Of a stretch of 64,000 nt of DNA, positions 27,002 to 38,468 are shown one piece after another. The notes beneath the pieces were generated by a model. It searched no databases. It saw only the letters and a list, made by a program, of their open reading frames with translations, and had not been told where the DNA came from. The DNA lies in NCBI GenBank assembly GCA_020633465.1, contig JACKDN010000014.1, forward strand, positions 62,001-126,000. Direction: 5' to 3'. Made by a program: the position numbers and the translations under genes. This DNA is from Myxococcales bacterium (lineage in GTDB: Bacteria; Myxococcota_A; Bradymonadia; UBA7976; UBA1532). Every line of letters starts with the position of its first letter. Positions within the stretch are counted from its first letter, which is position 1.

Positions 27002-29400
27002 CTAGTGCACCGAGATGGTGTCGCCCTCGAGCACCACGCTCTTCTCGAGCGTCTTGTTGCGGTCGATGCGCACGTCGAAGGTCTTCCGCACGCGGCTCTT
27101 CTCGTCGAAGACGACGATGGTGTGATCGCCCTCGGTCAGCTCGTAGTCGCGCACCGGCGTGGCGCCCACCTCCTCCGAGCCGACGAAGACGGTCAGCCCC
27201 TTGGCCCCGATGATCGACAGCTTGCCGTGGAACGCCTCGGGGGCGGGCAGGCGCAGGTACAGGGTGTAGAAGGGCTCGCGCACGTCGAGGAAGGCCTCGG
27301 CCGGGGCGTGCCGCTCAGCCTCCGCGCGCAGGTGCAGGGGGCGATCGATGGGCACGTTCAGCTTCACCGGGTAGCGCCCCGTCCGTCCGCGCACCTTGTT
27401 CTCGCCGTCGTCGCGCAGCTCGGTCACCTCGGCGCCGAGCGGGATCGACTCGACGTTGACCACCGCGATGCTGCGCGGCCCGGTGTCCTGGATGAGGCGG
27501 ATGCCGAGATCGCGCTCCTCGCCCTCGGCCAGGGTGTAGGTGACCACGTGCGGGTAGTAGCCCTCCTTGCGCAGGGCCAGCGTCATCTCGGTGTTGGCGG
27601 CCACCTTCGGCAGCTTGATCGGGGTGATGCCGACCGCGTTGCCGTTGAGGCTCAGCTCGGCGCCGGCCGGCGCCGTCTCGACGTAGAGCGAGCCGCTCGG
27701 CGGCACCCCCTCCTCGAGCGCGAGCTTCACCTCGACCTCGTCCTCGTCGACCTTCACCCGGGTGCCCTGCGGCAGCCGCCCCGGCATCATCATCCGCACG
27801 TCGGCGAAGCGACCCACGAAGGTCTGCACGGCGGTCGGCGTGACCGACGAGACGACGTTGCCGTTGACGACGACGCGCGCGCCCGGCGGATCGCTCTCGA
27901 GGCGCAGCATGGCCTTCTTGGGCGGCGGCGGCAGCTCGACGTCCTCGCTGCCCTTGGTGAGATCCTGCAGCGAAGGCGGCGCGACCTGGATGTTGGGGTT
28001 GCCGCGCGTCCGCGGGTTGCTGATGTCCTCCTGCATCACGCGGTACAGGCCGAAGGCGCCGACCGCGATCAGCAGCAGCATCAGCAGGCCGGTGTAGCTG
28101 CGCGGCTTCTTGATGCGCAGATCCTCTTCGGTCAGCAGCGCCGACGGATCGGGCACCAGATCGGGCCGGGCCGGCGCGCCCGCGCCTGGCGCGGGCGTGG
28201 GATCGACGCCCATCTGGGCCGCCGTCGGGGGCGGCTCGACGCGGTTCAGCGAGGCCCAGGGATCGACGATGGGCGTCGCCTCGGGCGCCAGCGGCGGCGC
28301 GGGCTGCGCCAGGGGCGCGGCGGCCGCCGGCGCGGGCTCGGGCGGCGGAGCGGCGGGCGCGGCCGGGGGGGCGCCGCGGCCGGGGCCTCGGCGGCCTCGG
28401 CGGGCCCCTGCCCCTCGTCCTCGAGCGCCTTGGCCTCTTCGCGCAGCCGCGCCGACTCCTCCGCCTCGAGCTCGATCTGCTCGGCGAACAGGCTGCGGAC
28501 GTACTCGGCCAGCATGCCCGCCGTCGACCGCATGCCGGCGCCCGCCAGATACTCCTCGAGCGCCATCTGCAGATCCCGCGCGCTCTGGTAGCGGGCGTCC
28601 GGATCTCGGGCGAGCGCCTTCAGCACGATGCGCTCGAGCGCCTCCGGGTAGTCCGGATCGACCTCGCGCGGCGGCACGACGCGCGCCTGCTCGATCGCCT
28701 CGAGCGTCTCGACCTCGTTGTCGGCCTTGAACAGGCGCCGGCCGACGGTGATCTCGTAGAGGTTGATGCCGACCGCGAACAGATCCGTGCGGTGATCCAG
28801 GTGGCCGCCGAGGGCCTGCTCGGGCGCCATGTACCCGAACTTGCCCTTGATCTGGCCCGCCTTGGTCACGTTGGCCTTGTTCGACGCCTTCGCGATGCCG
28901 AAGTCGACCAGCTTCACCCCACCCTCGTAGGTGATCAGCACGTTGGTCGGCGAGACGTCGCGATGCACGATGTGCATCGGCCGCCCCTCCTCGTCGGTCT
29001 TCGCGTGCGCGTAGGCCAGCGCGTCGCACACCTCGGCGACGATGCGCACGGCGTGGTGGCGCGGCAGGAACGCGTCCTCGGCGATGCCCTGCGCGCACAG
29101 GCGCCGCAGGTCGACGCCGCGGACGAACTCCATCGCGATGAAGTAGTCGTCCCCCGCCCGCCCCAGATCGAAGATCTGCGCGATGTTGGGGTGCGTCAGG
29201 TTGGCGGCGATGCGCGCCTCGTCGAGGAACATCGTGACGAGCTCCTCGTTCTGGGCGTGCGTCGGAAGCAGGCGTTTGACGACGACCTCCTTCTCGAAGC
29301 CGCCCATCCCCTGCTGTCGGGCGAGGAAGATCTCCGCCATGCCGCCCGTTGCCAGGCGCCTGAGAAGAGTGTACTTGCCGAATTTCTGCGGGAGGTCCAT
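27002..29400 (-). CDS. Ser/Thr protein kinase with PEGA-like repeats, split by a frameshift at 28365-28371
   Basis: From the ATG at 29400 the kinase domain is complete: RLATGGMAEIFLARQ, VVVKRLLP, HRDVSPTNVLI, VDFGIAKA, GYMAPEQALGG. After an acidic helical linker the frame runs into a run of seven Cs (G7 on the plus strand, 28365-28371). The true continuation, PAAPAAPPPEPAPA, is in the -1 frame: a Pro-rich linker, a transmembrane helix (YTGLLMLLLIAVGAFGLYRV), and then an extracytoplasmic part with three or four PEGA-like units (LRLESDPPGARVVVNGN, LYVETAPAGAELSLNG, VVNVESIPLGAEVTE). One added C restores a 799-residue kinase-TM-PEGA protein, an architecture known in Myxococcota. An indel error in the homopolymer is the likeliest cause. 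Confidence 0.8.
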
Positions 29401-29489
29401 TGCCAAGCCGTTCCCCGGGTGGACGACGACTGGCATCCTAACCCCGCGCGCGCCGCAGGTCACCTTTCCGCACACCGACGACATTTCAC

Positions 29490-29495
29490 TTGACA
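29490..29495 (+). promoter_or_regulatory. -35-like TTGACA upstream of cinA
   Basis: A perfect TTGACA in an AT-rich patch (29482-29513) within the 163-bp divergent gap. The matching -10 is weak (GAAGAA at 29513-29518). A partly palindromic CTTGTACAG at 29496-29504 directly follows and could be an operator. Confidence 0.35.
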
Positions 29496-29563
29496 CTTGT
29501 ACAGTTGTTTGCGAAGAACCCCACACCGGCCGCCCACCGCGGGGCGGGCCTGAGGATCGCCCG

Positions 29564-30778
29564 GTGAGAATCGAGCTCTTCACCATCGGCGACGAGCTGC
29601 TCGACGGCGTCGTCACCGACACCCACACCACGACGATCGCCCGGGCGCTCGACGGCCTCGGGCTGTCGATCGACCGCGTCACGACGCTGCGGGACGACCT
29701 CGACGTGCTCACCGCCGCGCTGCGCGAGGTCGCCGCGCGGGCCGACCTCTGCCTGCTCACCGGCGGCCTCGGCCCCACGGCCGACGACCTGACGGTCGAC
29801 GCGCTCGCCGCCGCCGCCGAGGTGCCGCTCGAAGAGGATCCCGCCGTCTGGGCGCAGATCCAGCGCATCTTCGGCGACCGCCCCATCGCCCCATCGAACC
29901 GCCGCCAGGCCCGTATCCCCGTGGGGGGACGCGCGCTGAGCAGCGAGGTCGGCACCGCCCCCGGCGTCGAGCTCCGCGTGGGGCGCTGCCTCTTCGTCGC
30001 CTTGCCGGGCGTGCCGCGCGAGATGGTGTGGCACCTCGAGCGCCACGTGCTGCCGATCGTCGACGGCCTGCGCGGGGCTGCGCCCACGCTGCACCACCGC
30101 ACCCTCAAGTTCGTCGGCATCGGCGAGTCCGATCTCGCCTCCCTCGTCGAGGCCGCGGCCCTGCCCGCCAGCGTCGAGGTGGGCTACCGCACGGCGCTGC
30201 CCGAGAACCACGTTCGCCTGCGCGGGCCGGATCCCGGCGCGCTGCAGGCCGCGGTCGACGTCGTGCTCGCGGTGGCGGGCGATCGCTTCGTCGGCGAGGG
30301 GCGCGGCCTGGTCGAGGCGGTGCTGGCCGAGCTGGGCGCGCGCGGCCTCACGCTGGGCGCGGCCGAGTCGTGCACCGGCGGCCTGCTGGGCGCCACGATC
30401 ACCGACGTCGCCGGCGCGTCGGCGGTCTTCGTCGGCTCGGTCGTCAGCTACGCCAACAGCGTCAAGCAGGGCGTCCTGAAGGTGCCCGAGGCGGTGCTGC
30501 GCGACGCGGGCGCGGTCAGCGAGGCCTGCGCCCGGGCGATGGCCGTGGGCGCGCGCGCCGCCCTCGGCTGCGACGTGGCGGTGTCGATCACCGGCATCGC
30601 GGGTCCGGGGGGCGGCACCGAGGACAAGCCCGTCGGGACGGTGTGCTTCGGCTGGCAGGGGCCCGATCTGGCGCTCGAGCACACCCGCCACTACCGCGGC
30701 GATCGCGATCGCGTCCGCCGGCTGGCGGTGGGCCACGCGCTCGACGTGGTGCGCCGACACGTCACGAGGGCGCCATGA
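29564..30778 (+). CDS. cinA: CinA-like protein (competence/damage-inducible; NMN amidohydrolase domain)
   Basis: A 404-residue two-domain protein. The N-terminal MoCF/COG1058 domain spans residues about 1-170 (FTIGDELLDGVVTDTHT, LLTGGLGPTADDLTVDAL, LPGVPREMVW). The C-terminal CinA amidohydrolase domain spans about 240-400 (GAAESCTGGLLGATITDVAGAS, VSYANSVKQGVLKVP, SITGIAGPGGGTEDKPVGTV). Full-length proteins recycle pyridine nucleotides; in several bacteria the gene sits with recA and is DNA-damage induced. The GTG at 29564 starts exactly at the conserved domain. The stop overlaps the next start (ATGA), giving a tight cinA-thpR-like-recA operon. Confidence 0.93.
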   Translation: MRIELFTIGDELLDGVVTDTHTTTIARALDGLGLSIDRVTTLRDDLDVLTAALREVAARADLCLLTGGLGPTADDLTVDALAAAAEVPLEEDPAVWAQIQRIFGDRPIAPSNRRQARIPVGGRALSSEVGTAPGVELRVGRCLFVALPGVPREMVWHLERHVLPIVDGLRGAAPTLHHRTLKFVGIGESDLASLVEAAALPASVEVGYRTALPENHVRLRGPDPGALQAAVDVVLAVAGDRFVGEGRGLVEAVLAELGARGLTLGAAESCTGGLLGATITDVAGASAVFVGSVVSYANSVKQGVLKVPEAVLRDAGAVSEACARAMAVGARAALGCDVAVSITGIAGPGGGTEDKPVGTVCFGWQGPDLALEHTRHYRGDRDRVRRLAVGHALDVVRRHVTRAP

Positions 30779-31478
30779 AGGACGGCCACAGCTTCGTGTC
30801 GGTCGAGCTCGACGGCACCCTGCGCGAGGCGCTCAGCGGGGCGCAGCAAGCCCTGCAGAGCGGCGCCCGGCGCGCCGGGCAGCGCTTCGAGCCGGTGCCG
30901 CGCCGCTATCTGCAGCTGGTGCTCGACGATCTGGGGCCCTGCCCGGTCGAGGCCGTCGAGGCGGTCGAGGTGGCCGTCGATCGGGCGCGCGGACGCCACC
31001 CGCCGTGCTCGGTGCAGGTGGTCGGCGTGCGCCAGACGACGCTGCCCGACGGCCGGGCGTTGGTCTGGGCGGCGGTCACCGACGACCGCGATCGGCTGAG
31101 CGCCGTGCGGGCCGACCTGCACGCCGCGCTGGCGGGGTACGGCTTCCCGGTCGTCGAGGGCCCCTGGGCGCCCCACGTGCCGCTGGGGGTGGCCGACGCC
31201 CCGCTGCCGGCGGATCTGCTGCCCGATCACGCGTACGGGCGCCTGCCCGTGCGGCGGCTGACGCTGTTCCGGCGTGATCTGGCCGATCCCCGCGGGCCCC
31301 GGTTCCGGCGATCGTGGCGGCGCGCCCTGCAGGCCGCGCCCGCGGCCGACGAGGCCGCGGATCTCGCCGCGTGGCGGGCCGAGATCGCCGCACAGCTCGA
31401 CGCGCGGCTGGCCGAGCGGGCCGCCGCGCTTCCCCGAACCCCACGGCGCCGCAAGCGCGCCCAACGAGGAGATGCCCA

Positions 31479-31482
<4 letters not shown>
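30775..31482 (+). CDS. Divergent RNA 2',3'-cyclic phosphodiesterase-like (2H) protein with degenerate motifs
   Basis: A 235-residue protein in the position normally held by thpR/ligT between cinA and recA. The fold seems preserved: SFVSVELDGTLREAL (start), a GVRQTTLPDGRALVWAAV core, DRDRLSAVRADLHAAL, and a C-terminal VRRLTLFRRDL strand. Both catalytic HxTx motifs are altered: the first reads YLQL where HxTL is expected, the second reads HVPL. The first histidine is therefore lost and the second motif lacks its threonine. Enzyme activity is doubtful; RNA binding may remain. The basic tail (PRTPRRRKRAQRG) is unusual. The start overlaps the cinA stop, and the stop overlaps the recA start. Confidence 0.65.
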
Positions 31483-32516
<1,034 letters not shown>

Positions 32517-32604
32517 CGGGCGCGCTGGGCGCCAGGCCGGCGTGCCATCGCGCGGCGCCCACTGAGGATGCCCGCGCGCGAAACGATGTGTTAGGTTGCC
32601 CGCC

Positions 32605-33711
32605 GTGATCGACCTGCACTCCATCCTCGGGGTCGCCGTCCAGGGAGGCGCATCGGACGTCCACCTGAAGGCTGGCCTGCCCCCGCTGTTCCGCATCAAC
32701 GGTGGGCTGGTGCCGCTGCGCAACGGCCCCCGGCTGACGCCGCCCGATCTCACCCAGCTGGCCCAGTCGATGCTGAGCCGCACGCAGCTGGCCGAGCTCG
32801 AGCAGCAGCGCGATCTCGACTTCGCCTACACCGCGCCGCAGCTGGGGCGGTTCCGCGTCAACACCTTCTACCAGCGAGGCACGCTGGGCCTGGTGATGCG
32901 GGTCATCCCCAACGAGATCCGCAGCATCGCCGAGCTGAACCTGCCGCCGGTGCTCGAGAAGATCGCGGCCGAGCACCGCGGGCTGGTGCTGGTGACCGGC
33001 GCCACGGGCTCGGGCAAGAGCACGACGCTGGCCGCGCTGCTCGACCACATCAACACCACGCGCACGACGCACATCATGACCGTCGAGGATCCCGTCGAGT
33101 ACGTGTTCCGGGATCGCCGCAGCATCATCAACCAGCGCGAGGTGGGCGCCGACACCGTGGGCTTCGTGCGCGCGCTGCGCGCCGCGCTGCGCCAGGATCC
33201 CGACGTCATCCTGGTGGGCGAGATGCGCGACCAGGAGACCATCGAGACCGCGATGACCGCCGCCGAGACCGGCCACCTGGTGCTGAGCACGCTGCACACG
33301 GTGGACGCGTCCGAGACGATCAACCGCATCATCGGCACCTTCCCACCCCACCAGCACAAGCAGATCCGCATCGCGCTCGCCGCCAGCCTGCGGGCGGTGG
33401 TCAGCCAGCGGCTGCTGCGCCGCGCCGACGGGCGCGGGCGGGTGGCGGCGATGGAGGTGATGCTCTGCACGTCGCGGGTGCGCGAGCTGCTGCTCGAAGA
33501 GGGCCGCGCCCACGAGCTGCGCGAGGCCATCTCGCAGGGCCACACCAACTACGGCATGCAGACCTTCGACCAGTCGTTGATGCTGCTCTTGAAGCGCGGC
33601 CTCATCACCAAGGACGAGGCCCTGAGCAACTGCACCAACCGGGACGACTTCCTGCTGCGCCTCGCTGGCGTCTCGGCCACGAGCGACGCGCAGTGGGAGG
33701 GCTTCGAATGA
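32605..33711 (+). CDS. pilT: Type IV pilus retraction ATPase
   Basis: A 368-residue hexameric ATPase that depolymerises type IV pili for twitching motility. Motifs: GASDVHLKAG in the N-terminal domain, GATGSGKSTT (Walker A), TVEDPVEYVF (Asp box), VGADTVGFVRALRAALRQDPDVILVGEMRD (Walker B region), AETGHLVLSTLHT (His box), and the PilT C-terminal AIRHG-type region modified as AISQGHTNYGMQTFDQSL. The GTG at 32605 was chosen because the conserved N-terminus begins there and TTAGGT lies 8 nt upstream, as expected for a leaderless transcript. The stop overlaps the next start (ATGA). Confidence 0.95.
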   Translation: MIDLHSILGVAVQGGASDVHLKAGLPPLFRINGGLVPLRNGPRLTPPDLTQLAQSMLSRTQLAELEQQRDLDFAYTAPQLGRFRVNTFYQRGTLGLVMRVIPNEIRSIAELNLPPVLEKIAAEHRGLVLVTGATGSGKSTTLAALLDHINTTRTTHIMTVEDPVEYVFRDRRSIINQREVGADTVGFVRALRAALRQDPDVILVGEMRDQETIETAMTAAETGHLVLSTLHTVDASETINRIIGTFPPHQHKQIRIALAASLRAVVSQRLLRRADGRGRVAAMEVMLCTSRVRELLLEEGRAHELREAISQGHTNYGMQTFDQSLMLLLKRGLITKDEALSNCTNRDDFLLRLAGVSATSDAQWEGFE

Positions 33712-35075
33712 AGAGGTGTCCCTCAATCGGGCTGCTGCTGTGCCTGTGCTGGGTGGGGCTGGCCGGCCCCGCCTGGGCGCGCGACGTGACCGTCGCCGTG
33801 GCCGGCCTCGAGGGGCCGGGCAAGGAGCACGCCCGCCTCGTGGGGCTGCAGCGGGCCCTCAAGCGCGTGCGTGGGGTCGACATCCAGACGACGAGCGGCT
33901 TTCGCAAAGAGGCCAAGAAGCTGGGCGTGGCCGATCTGCTGCCCGACGACGGCCGCGCCCTCGGGCAGGTGGCGCGCTCGCTGAACACCGACGCGATCAT
34001 CTACGGGCGCTGGGAGCGGCCGGACAAGCGCACCTGGAGCCGGGCCCGCAAGAACGATCGGGTGATGATCCTGATCGTGTACGCCGGCGCCAACGGGGGC
34101 ATCGTCGCCGAGCGCTCGGTGCGGGTGCCCAAGGGGCGCCTCACGCGGCAGATCTATCGAAAGGCGGTCGCCGCCATCGAGGACGACCTGTTCAAGACAC
34201 TCGACGCCGGCCTGCCGCCACCCGAGCCCGAGCCCGTGCCCGTCGCGCCCGTCTTCGAGGAGCCCATCCCGGTGACGCCGGTGGCCGACGAGCCGGTGCC
34301 GGTCGAGCCCGAGCCCGAGCCCAGCGGCGAGGGCCCCCCGGTGCTGGCCATCCACGCGGGCCTGGCGCTGCTGTCGCGCACCTTCGACTACACCGCCGCG
34401 GCCGAGTCGGCCCAGTTCGCCGAGGGCGGCATCCAGTACGAGTCGTCCATCGTGCCCGGCATCGCCCTCGACCTCGAGGTGCACCCGCTGAAGCTGGCCA
34501 CCGACGGCTTCGCCCGGGGCTTCGGCCTGGGCGTCACCTTCGAGAAGGTGTTCCTCAGCACCGAGCAGGCCGTGCAGCTGTCGGACGGCACCACCGAGGA
34601 CGCCAGCCTCGAGACCACCCACCAGCACCTGATGCTGCGCCTGCTGTATCGCCACGTCTTCGGTGACGCCGACGGCGCGGACATCCACGGGCACATCGGC
34701 TTCGGCTGGCTGAGCTTCGAGCTCGAGGACAACCCCGAGTACAACGGCGCCGCCTACCAGTACCTCAGCCTGGGCGTCGGGGGCACGGTGCCCCTCGGCA
34801 CGCCGCTGTTCTGCCTCGACGCGCGGGTGGCGGTGCTGCCCTCGGTGGATCTGGGCGACACCGCCGAGGAGCTGGGCGACGACGTGTCGCTCTTCGGCTA
34901 CCGCCTGTACGGCGGCGTGGCGTCGCGCCTGTCGGGCGGCCTGTCGCTGCAGGCCGGCGTCGAGTTCACCGGCTTCGACGCCGACGTCAGCGGCGAGGGG
35001 CGCGACGGGCGCGTCGGCGAGAGCGCCACCGACCACTATCTGGGCTTCCGGCTGATGGGCGGCTATCGTTTCTGA
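33708..35075 (+). CDS. Probable outer-membrane beta-barrel protein with periplasmic N-terminal domain
   Basis: A 455-residue protein. The signal peptide (IGLLLCLCWVGLAGPAWA) precedes an alpha/beta domain of about 150 residues (VTVAVAGLEGPGKEHARLVG ... LNTDAIIYGRWERPD) resembling the periplasmic nucleotide-free domains that sense or bind partners. A Pro/Glu/Val linker follows (PPEPEPVPVAPVFEEPIPV), then a C-terminal barrel of alternating strands ending in LGFRLMGGYRF. The terminal Phe is the usual outer-membrane barrel signal. No named family is recognised. The ATG overlaps the pilT stop by four bases, and GGGAGG precedes it, so it is co-translated with pilT; a link to pili is inference from position. 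Confidence 0.7.
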   Translation: MKRCPSIGLLLCLCWVGLAGPAWARDVTVAVAGLEGPGKEHARLVGLQRALKRVRGVDIQTTSGFRKEAKKLGVADLLPDDGRALGQVARSLNTDAIIYGRWERPDKRTWSRARKNDRVMILIVYAGANGGIVAERSVRVPKGRLTRQIYRKAVAAIEDDLFKTLDAGLPPPEPEPVPVAPVFEEPIPVTPVADEPVPVEPEPEPSGEGPPVLAIHAGLALLSRTFDYTAAAESAQFAEGGIQYESSIVPGIALDLEVHPLKLATDGFARGFGLGVTFEKVFLSTEQAVQLSDGTTEDASLETTHQHLMLRLLYRHVFGDADGADIHGHIGFGWLSFELEDNPEYNGAAYQYLSLGVGGTVPLGTPLFCLDARVAVLPSVDLGDTAEELGDDVSLFGYRLYGGVASRLSGGLSLQAGVEFTGFDADVSGEGRDGRVGESATDHYLGFRLMGGYRF

Positions 35076-35111
35076 GCAGCTGCCGGCGGGCGCGCCGTGG
35101 ACGGAGGGGGC

Positions 35112-35825
35112 ATGGGCGACACGCATTGGGCCCGACTGACCCGCGGCGTCGAGCCGACGCGCCTGCGCCGCTTCGACGCCCCCGCCTTCTCGGCCGACGC
35201 CGCGCGGGCCGTCCTGGCGCGGTTGGCCGTCGCCGAGGCGCCCGCCGACTTCGTGCCCCCACCGCCGCGCCACGCCACGCCGCCGCCCGAGGCCGTGGCG
35301 CCCGCCGAGGCGGACGGCCTGACGCCCCCCTCGCCCGACGACGCCCCCTTCGAAGTCACCGACGCGGACGTCCAGCAGGCAGCTTCGCTGGACGAGGCCC
35401 CGATCGAGGTGGACGACTTCGAGGAGATCGTCGACGAGACCTTCGGTCCCAGCGCCGACGACCCCGACGAGGCGCCCGAGCTGGCCGCCGAGGCTTCGCC
35501 CCTGGTGGTCGACGACGACTTCGAGATCGAAGAGGTCATCGAGCAGCCGCCCGTCCACTTCGAGCCCATCGTCCTGGCCGATCCCAGCGGCGAGGACGCC
35601 GACATCGACTTCGACGGCTTCGACGACGACCTGCCCGGCGCCCACGGCAGCGTCGCGGAGGATCTCGCCCAGTTCTTCGACGAAGACGAGGGCGCGCCCG
35701 GCGCCGCCGATCGCGAGGCCGACGTCGCTCGCCTCGACGACAGCCGCGCGGGCGAGGCGTCCGACGAGGCCGATCGGCAGCAGGACGTGCGGTCGAGCGT
35801 GAAGAAGCTGTTCCGGCGGGACTGA
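35112..35825 (+). CDS. Acidic, probably disordered protein
   Basis: A 237-residue protein with a short basic N-terminus (HWARLTRGVEPTRLRRFDAP). It continues as a strongly acidic, Pro/Ala/Asp-rich chain (VDDFEEIVDETFG, VDDDFEIEEVIEQ, DIDFDGFDDDLPG) and ends in a basic motif (SSVKKLFRRD). No signal or membrane segment is seen. I recognise no family; the composition suggests a disordered adaptor. GGAGGGG before the ATG at 35112 decides the start over a GTG five codons earlier. It follows the barrel gene by 36 bp and is probably the last gene of the pilT operon. Confidence 0.55.
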   Translation: MGDTHWARLTRGVEPTRLRRFDAPAFSADAARAVLARLAVAEAPADFVPPPPRHATPPPEAVAPAEADGLTPPSPDDAPFEVTDADVQQAASLDEAPIEVDDFEEIVDETFGPSADDPDEAPELAAEASPLVVDDDFEIEEVIEQPPVHFEPIVLADPSGEDADIDFDGFDDDLPGAHGSVAEDLAQFFDEDEGAPGAADREADVARLDDSRAGEASDEADRQQDVRSSVKKLFRRD

Positions 35826-35859
35826 TCTCCGCCCGCCGCGGGGGCGCCCCCGGCGGCCC

Positions 35860-37191
35860 TCAGCAGATGCGGGTGGCGTGCAGCAGGGCGGCGACGTCGC
35901 CGTCGAAGCGCTCGCGGACGACGTCGGCGGGCGACCGCCCGTGGCGCACCGCGTTCTCGAGCACCGCCAGCATCGTCTCGGTGCCCGGCTCCCAGCGCTC
36001 GAGGCCGCCGTGGGCCAGGCGCAGGACGTCCTGCCCGATCTCGGCCAGCGAGGTGTCCCCGAGGCGGGTGTGCAGCCCCTCGACCGGCACGGCGCGCCGC
36101 GCCGCCCACCACTGCGCCGGCGTCATCCCCTCGAACAGCTTCAGCCCGTCGGCGAGCGCCTCGCCGTCGTACAGCAGCCCCACGTGCATCGCCGGCAGCG
36201 CGAGGACGTGGGCCCGGCTGCCCATGTCGGCCGCGCGCACCTCGAGGTGGGTCTTCAGCCGCGCGTCGGGGAACAGCGTCGACAGGTGCAGGCCGAAGTC
36301 CCCCACGGTGGCGTGGTGCCCGTCGCGCCCCTCGCGCATGAAGTCCCGGAACGAGGCGCCCGTGTAGTCGAGGTACCGGCCCTCGCGGTAGAGGAAGAAC
36401 ATCGGCACGTCGAGCGCCCACTCGACGTAATCGCGCAGGGTGGCGTCGGGCTCGAGCAGCCGATCCGGGAAGACGAACCGGTCGTTGTCCGTGTCGAGCC
36501 AGATGCGGCCGCGGAACGAGCGCTCCGGCGCGACCGCGCCGTTCACGATGGTCGAGGCGGCGAAGGCGCCGAGCACGAAGGGCGACAGCCACAGCGACAG
36601 CCGCAGCTTGCGCATGGCGTCCGCTTCGTCGGCGAAGTCGAAGTTCGCCTGCACGGTGCAGGTCTGGTGCATCATGTGCAGCGCGTGGCCGCCCCGCGTG
36701 GGCAGGTAGCGCCGCATGATGCCGTAGCGCGCCTTGGGCATGTGCGGCATCTCGGCCGGGGTGCCCTGCGGCGCCAGGCCCAGCCCGCTCCACTCGATGC
36801 CCAAGGGCTCGCTGGCGGCCCGCACCTCGGCCAGGTGGGCGTCCAGCTCGCTCGCCGTGTCGGCCAGGCGCCGCAGGGGCGCGCCGCTGAGCTCGAGCTG
36901 GCCGCCGGGCTCGAGGGTGATGGTCGCGCCGTCCCGAGCCAGCGCCACGATGGCCTCGCCCTCGCGCGTCACCGCCCACCCCCCGCTGACCGCCAGCCCC
37001 TCGAGCAGCGCGCCGATGCCGTCGGGGCCCTCGTAGGTGGGGTAGGCGCGGCGGGCGGGCCAATAGCCCACCTTCTCGTGCTCGGTCCCGATGACCCAGC
37101 GCTCGGGCGGCTTGGCGCCGGACAGCATGTATTCGATGCACTGCTCGACCGCCTCGAGGGGACGGTCGTCGACGTGGGTCGCCGAGCTCAT
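35860..37191 (-). CDS. gshA: Glutamate-cysteine ligase, plant/proteobacterial type
   Basis: A 443-residue ATP-dependent ligase of the GCS2 (plant-type) group that joins glutamate and cysteine, the first step of glutathione synthesis. Motifs: GTEHEKVGYW (N-terminal acidic binding segment), LEPGGQLELSGAP (metal/ATP loop), GRYLDYTGASFRDFMREG and RLKTHLEVRAADMGS. Length matches the family. GAGGGG lies 6 bases before the ATG at 37191, and an upstream open extension has no signal. No gshB is in the window, so the final product (glutathione or another gamma-glutamyl-Cys thiol) is unproven. Confidence 0.92.
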   Translation of the reverse strand: MSSATHVDDRPLEAVEQCIEYMLSGAKPPERWVIGTEHEKVGYWPARRAYPTYEGPDGIGALLEGLAVSGGWAVTREGEAIVALARDGATITLEPGGQLELSGAPLRRLADTASELDAHLAEVRAASEPLGIEWSGLGLAPQGTPAEMPHMPKARYGIMRRYLPTRGGHALHMMHQTCTVQANFDFADEADAMRKLRLSLWLSPFVLGAFAASTIVNGAVAPERSFRGRIWLDTDNDRFVFPDRLLEPDATLRDYVEWALDVPMFFLYREGRYLDYTGASFRDFMREGRDGHHATVGDFGLHLSTLFPDARLKTHLEVRAADMGSRAHVLALPAMHVGLLYDGEALADGLKLFEGMTPAQWWAARRAVPVEGLHTRLGDTSLAEIGQDVLRLAHGGLERWEPGTETMLAVLENAVRHGRSPADVVRERFDGDVAALLHATRIC

Positions 37192-37394
37192 GGGGTACCC
37201 CTCGGGTCGAAGGCGGCACACGGTAGTCCCGGGCCACCGGCCGGTCAATCCATCGCGCGCCCCCGCGGCGCGCGGGCGCTCGGCGCACGCCCGGGGGCCC
37301 CGCCGGCCGCCCGGTGATGCGTCGGGCCCGGGTACGCCGCGCGCCGCGGTGTCGTTTCACCCCGCCGCCGCGAGGTGTTCCAGCCACGCCGGCC

Positions 37395-37423
37395 TTGCAG
37401 CGCGCGGCCCGAAGTGGTAGAAG
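37395..37423 (+). promoter_or_regulatory. Promoter of the rpsB-tsf-pyrH operon
   Basis: TTGCAG at 37395-37400, a 17-nt spacer, then TAGAAG at 37418-37423. The predicted leader of about 120 nt could host S2 autoregulation, but no clear fold was identified. The 360-bp gap 37192-37551 shows nothing else apart from this promoter. Confidence 0.5.
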
Positions 37424-37551
37424 CCCGCCGCCCAGAGAGAACCGACAACGACACACGCGAGCCGGAGCCCGACCCGGCGTCCCGAGCCGACGATCGGCCG
37501 GGCGGGCGGGCGATGATGGCCGCGGCGGTACAACGCGAAAGGACGATTCGA

Positions 37552-38406
<855 letters not shown>

Positions 38407-38468
38407 GCGCCTCGCGTCATCCGCGCGTCCTCCGACCGGGCGCGCGCCAATCGAAAGGAACCCGAGAC

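Noticed and set aside
28365..28371. Programmed ribosomal frameshift
   Set aside because: The C7 run could allow slipping, but there is no downstream stimulatory structure evident, and two similar defects occur elsewhere, so an indel error is simpler.
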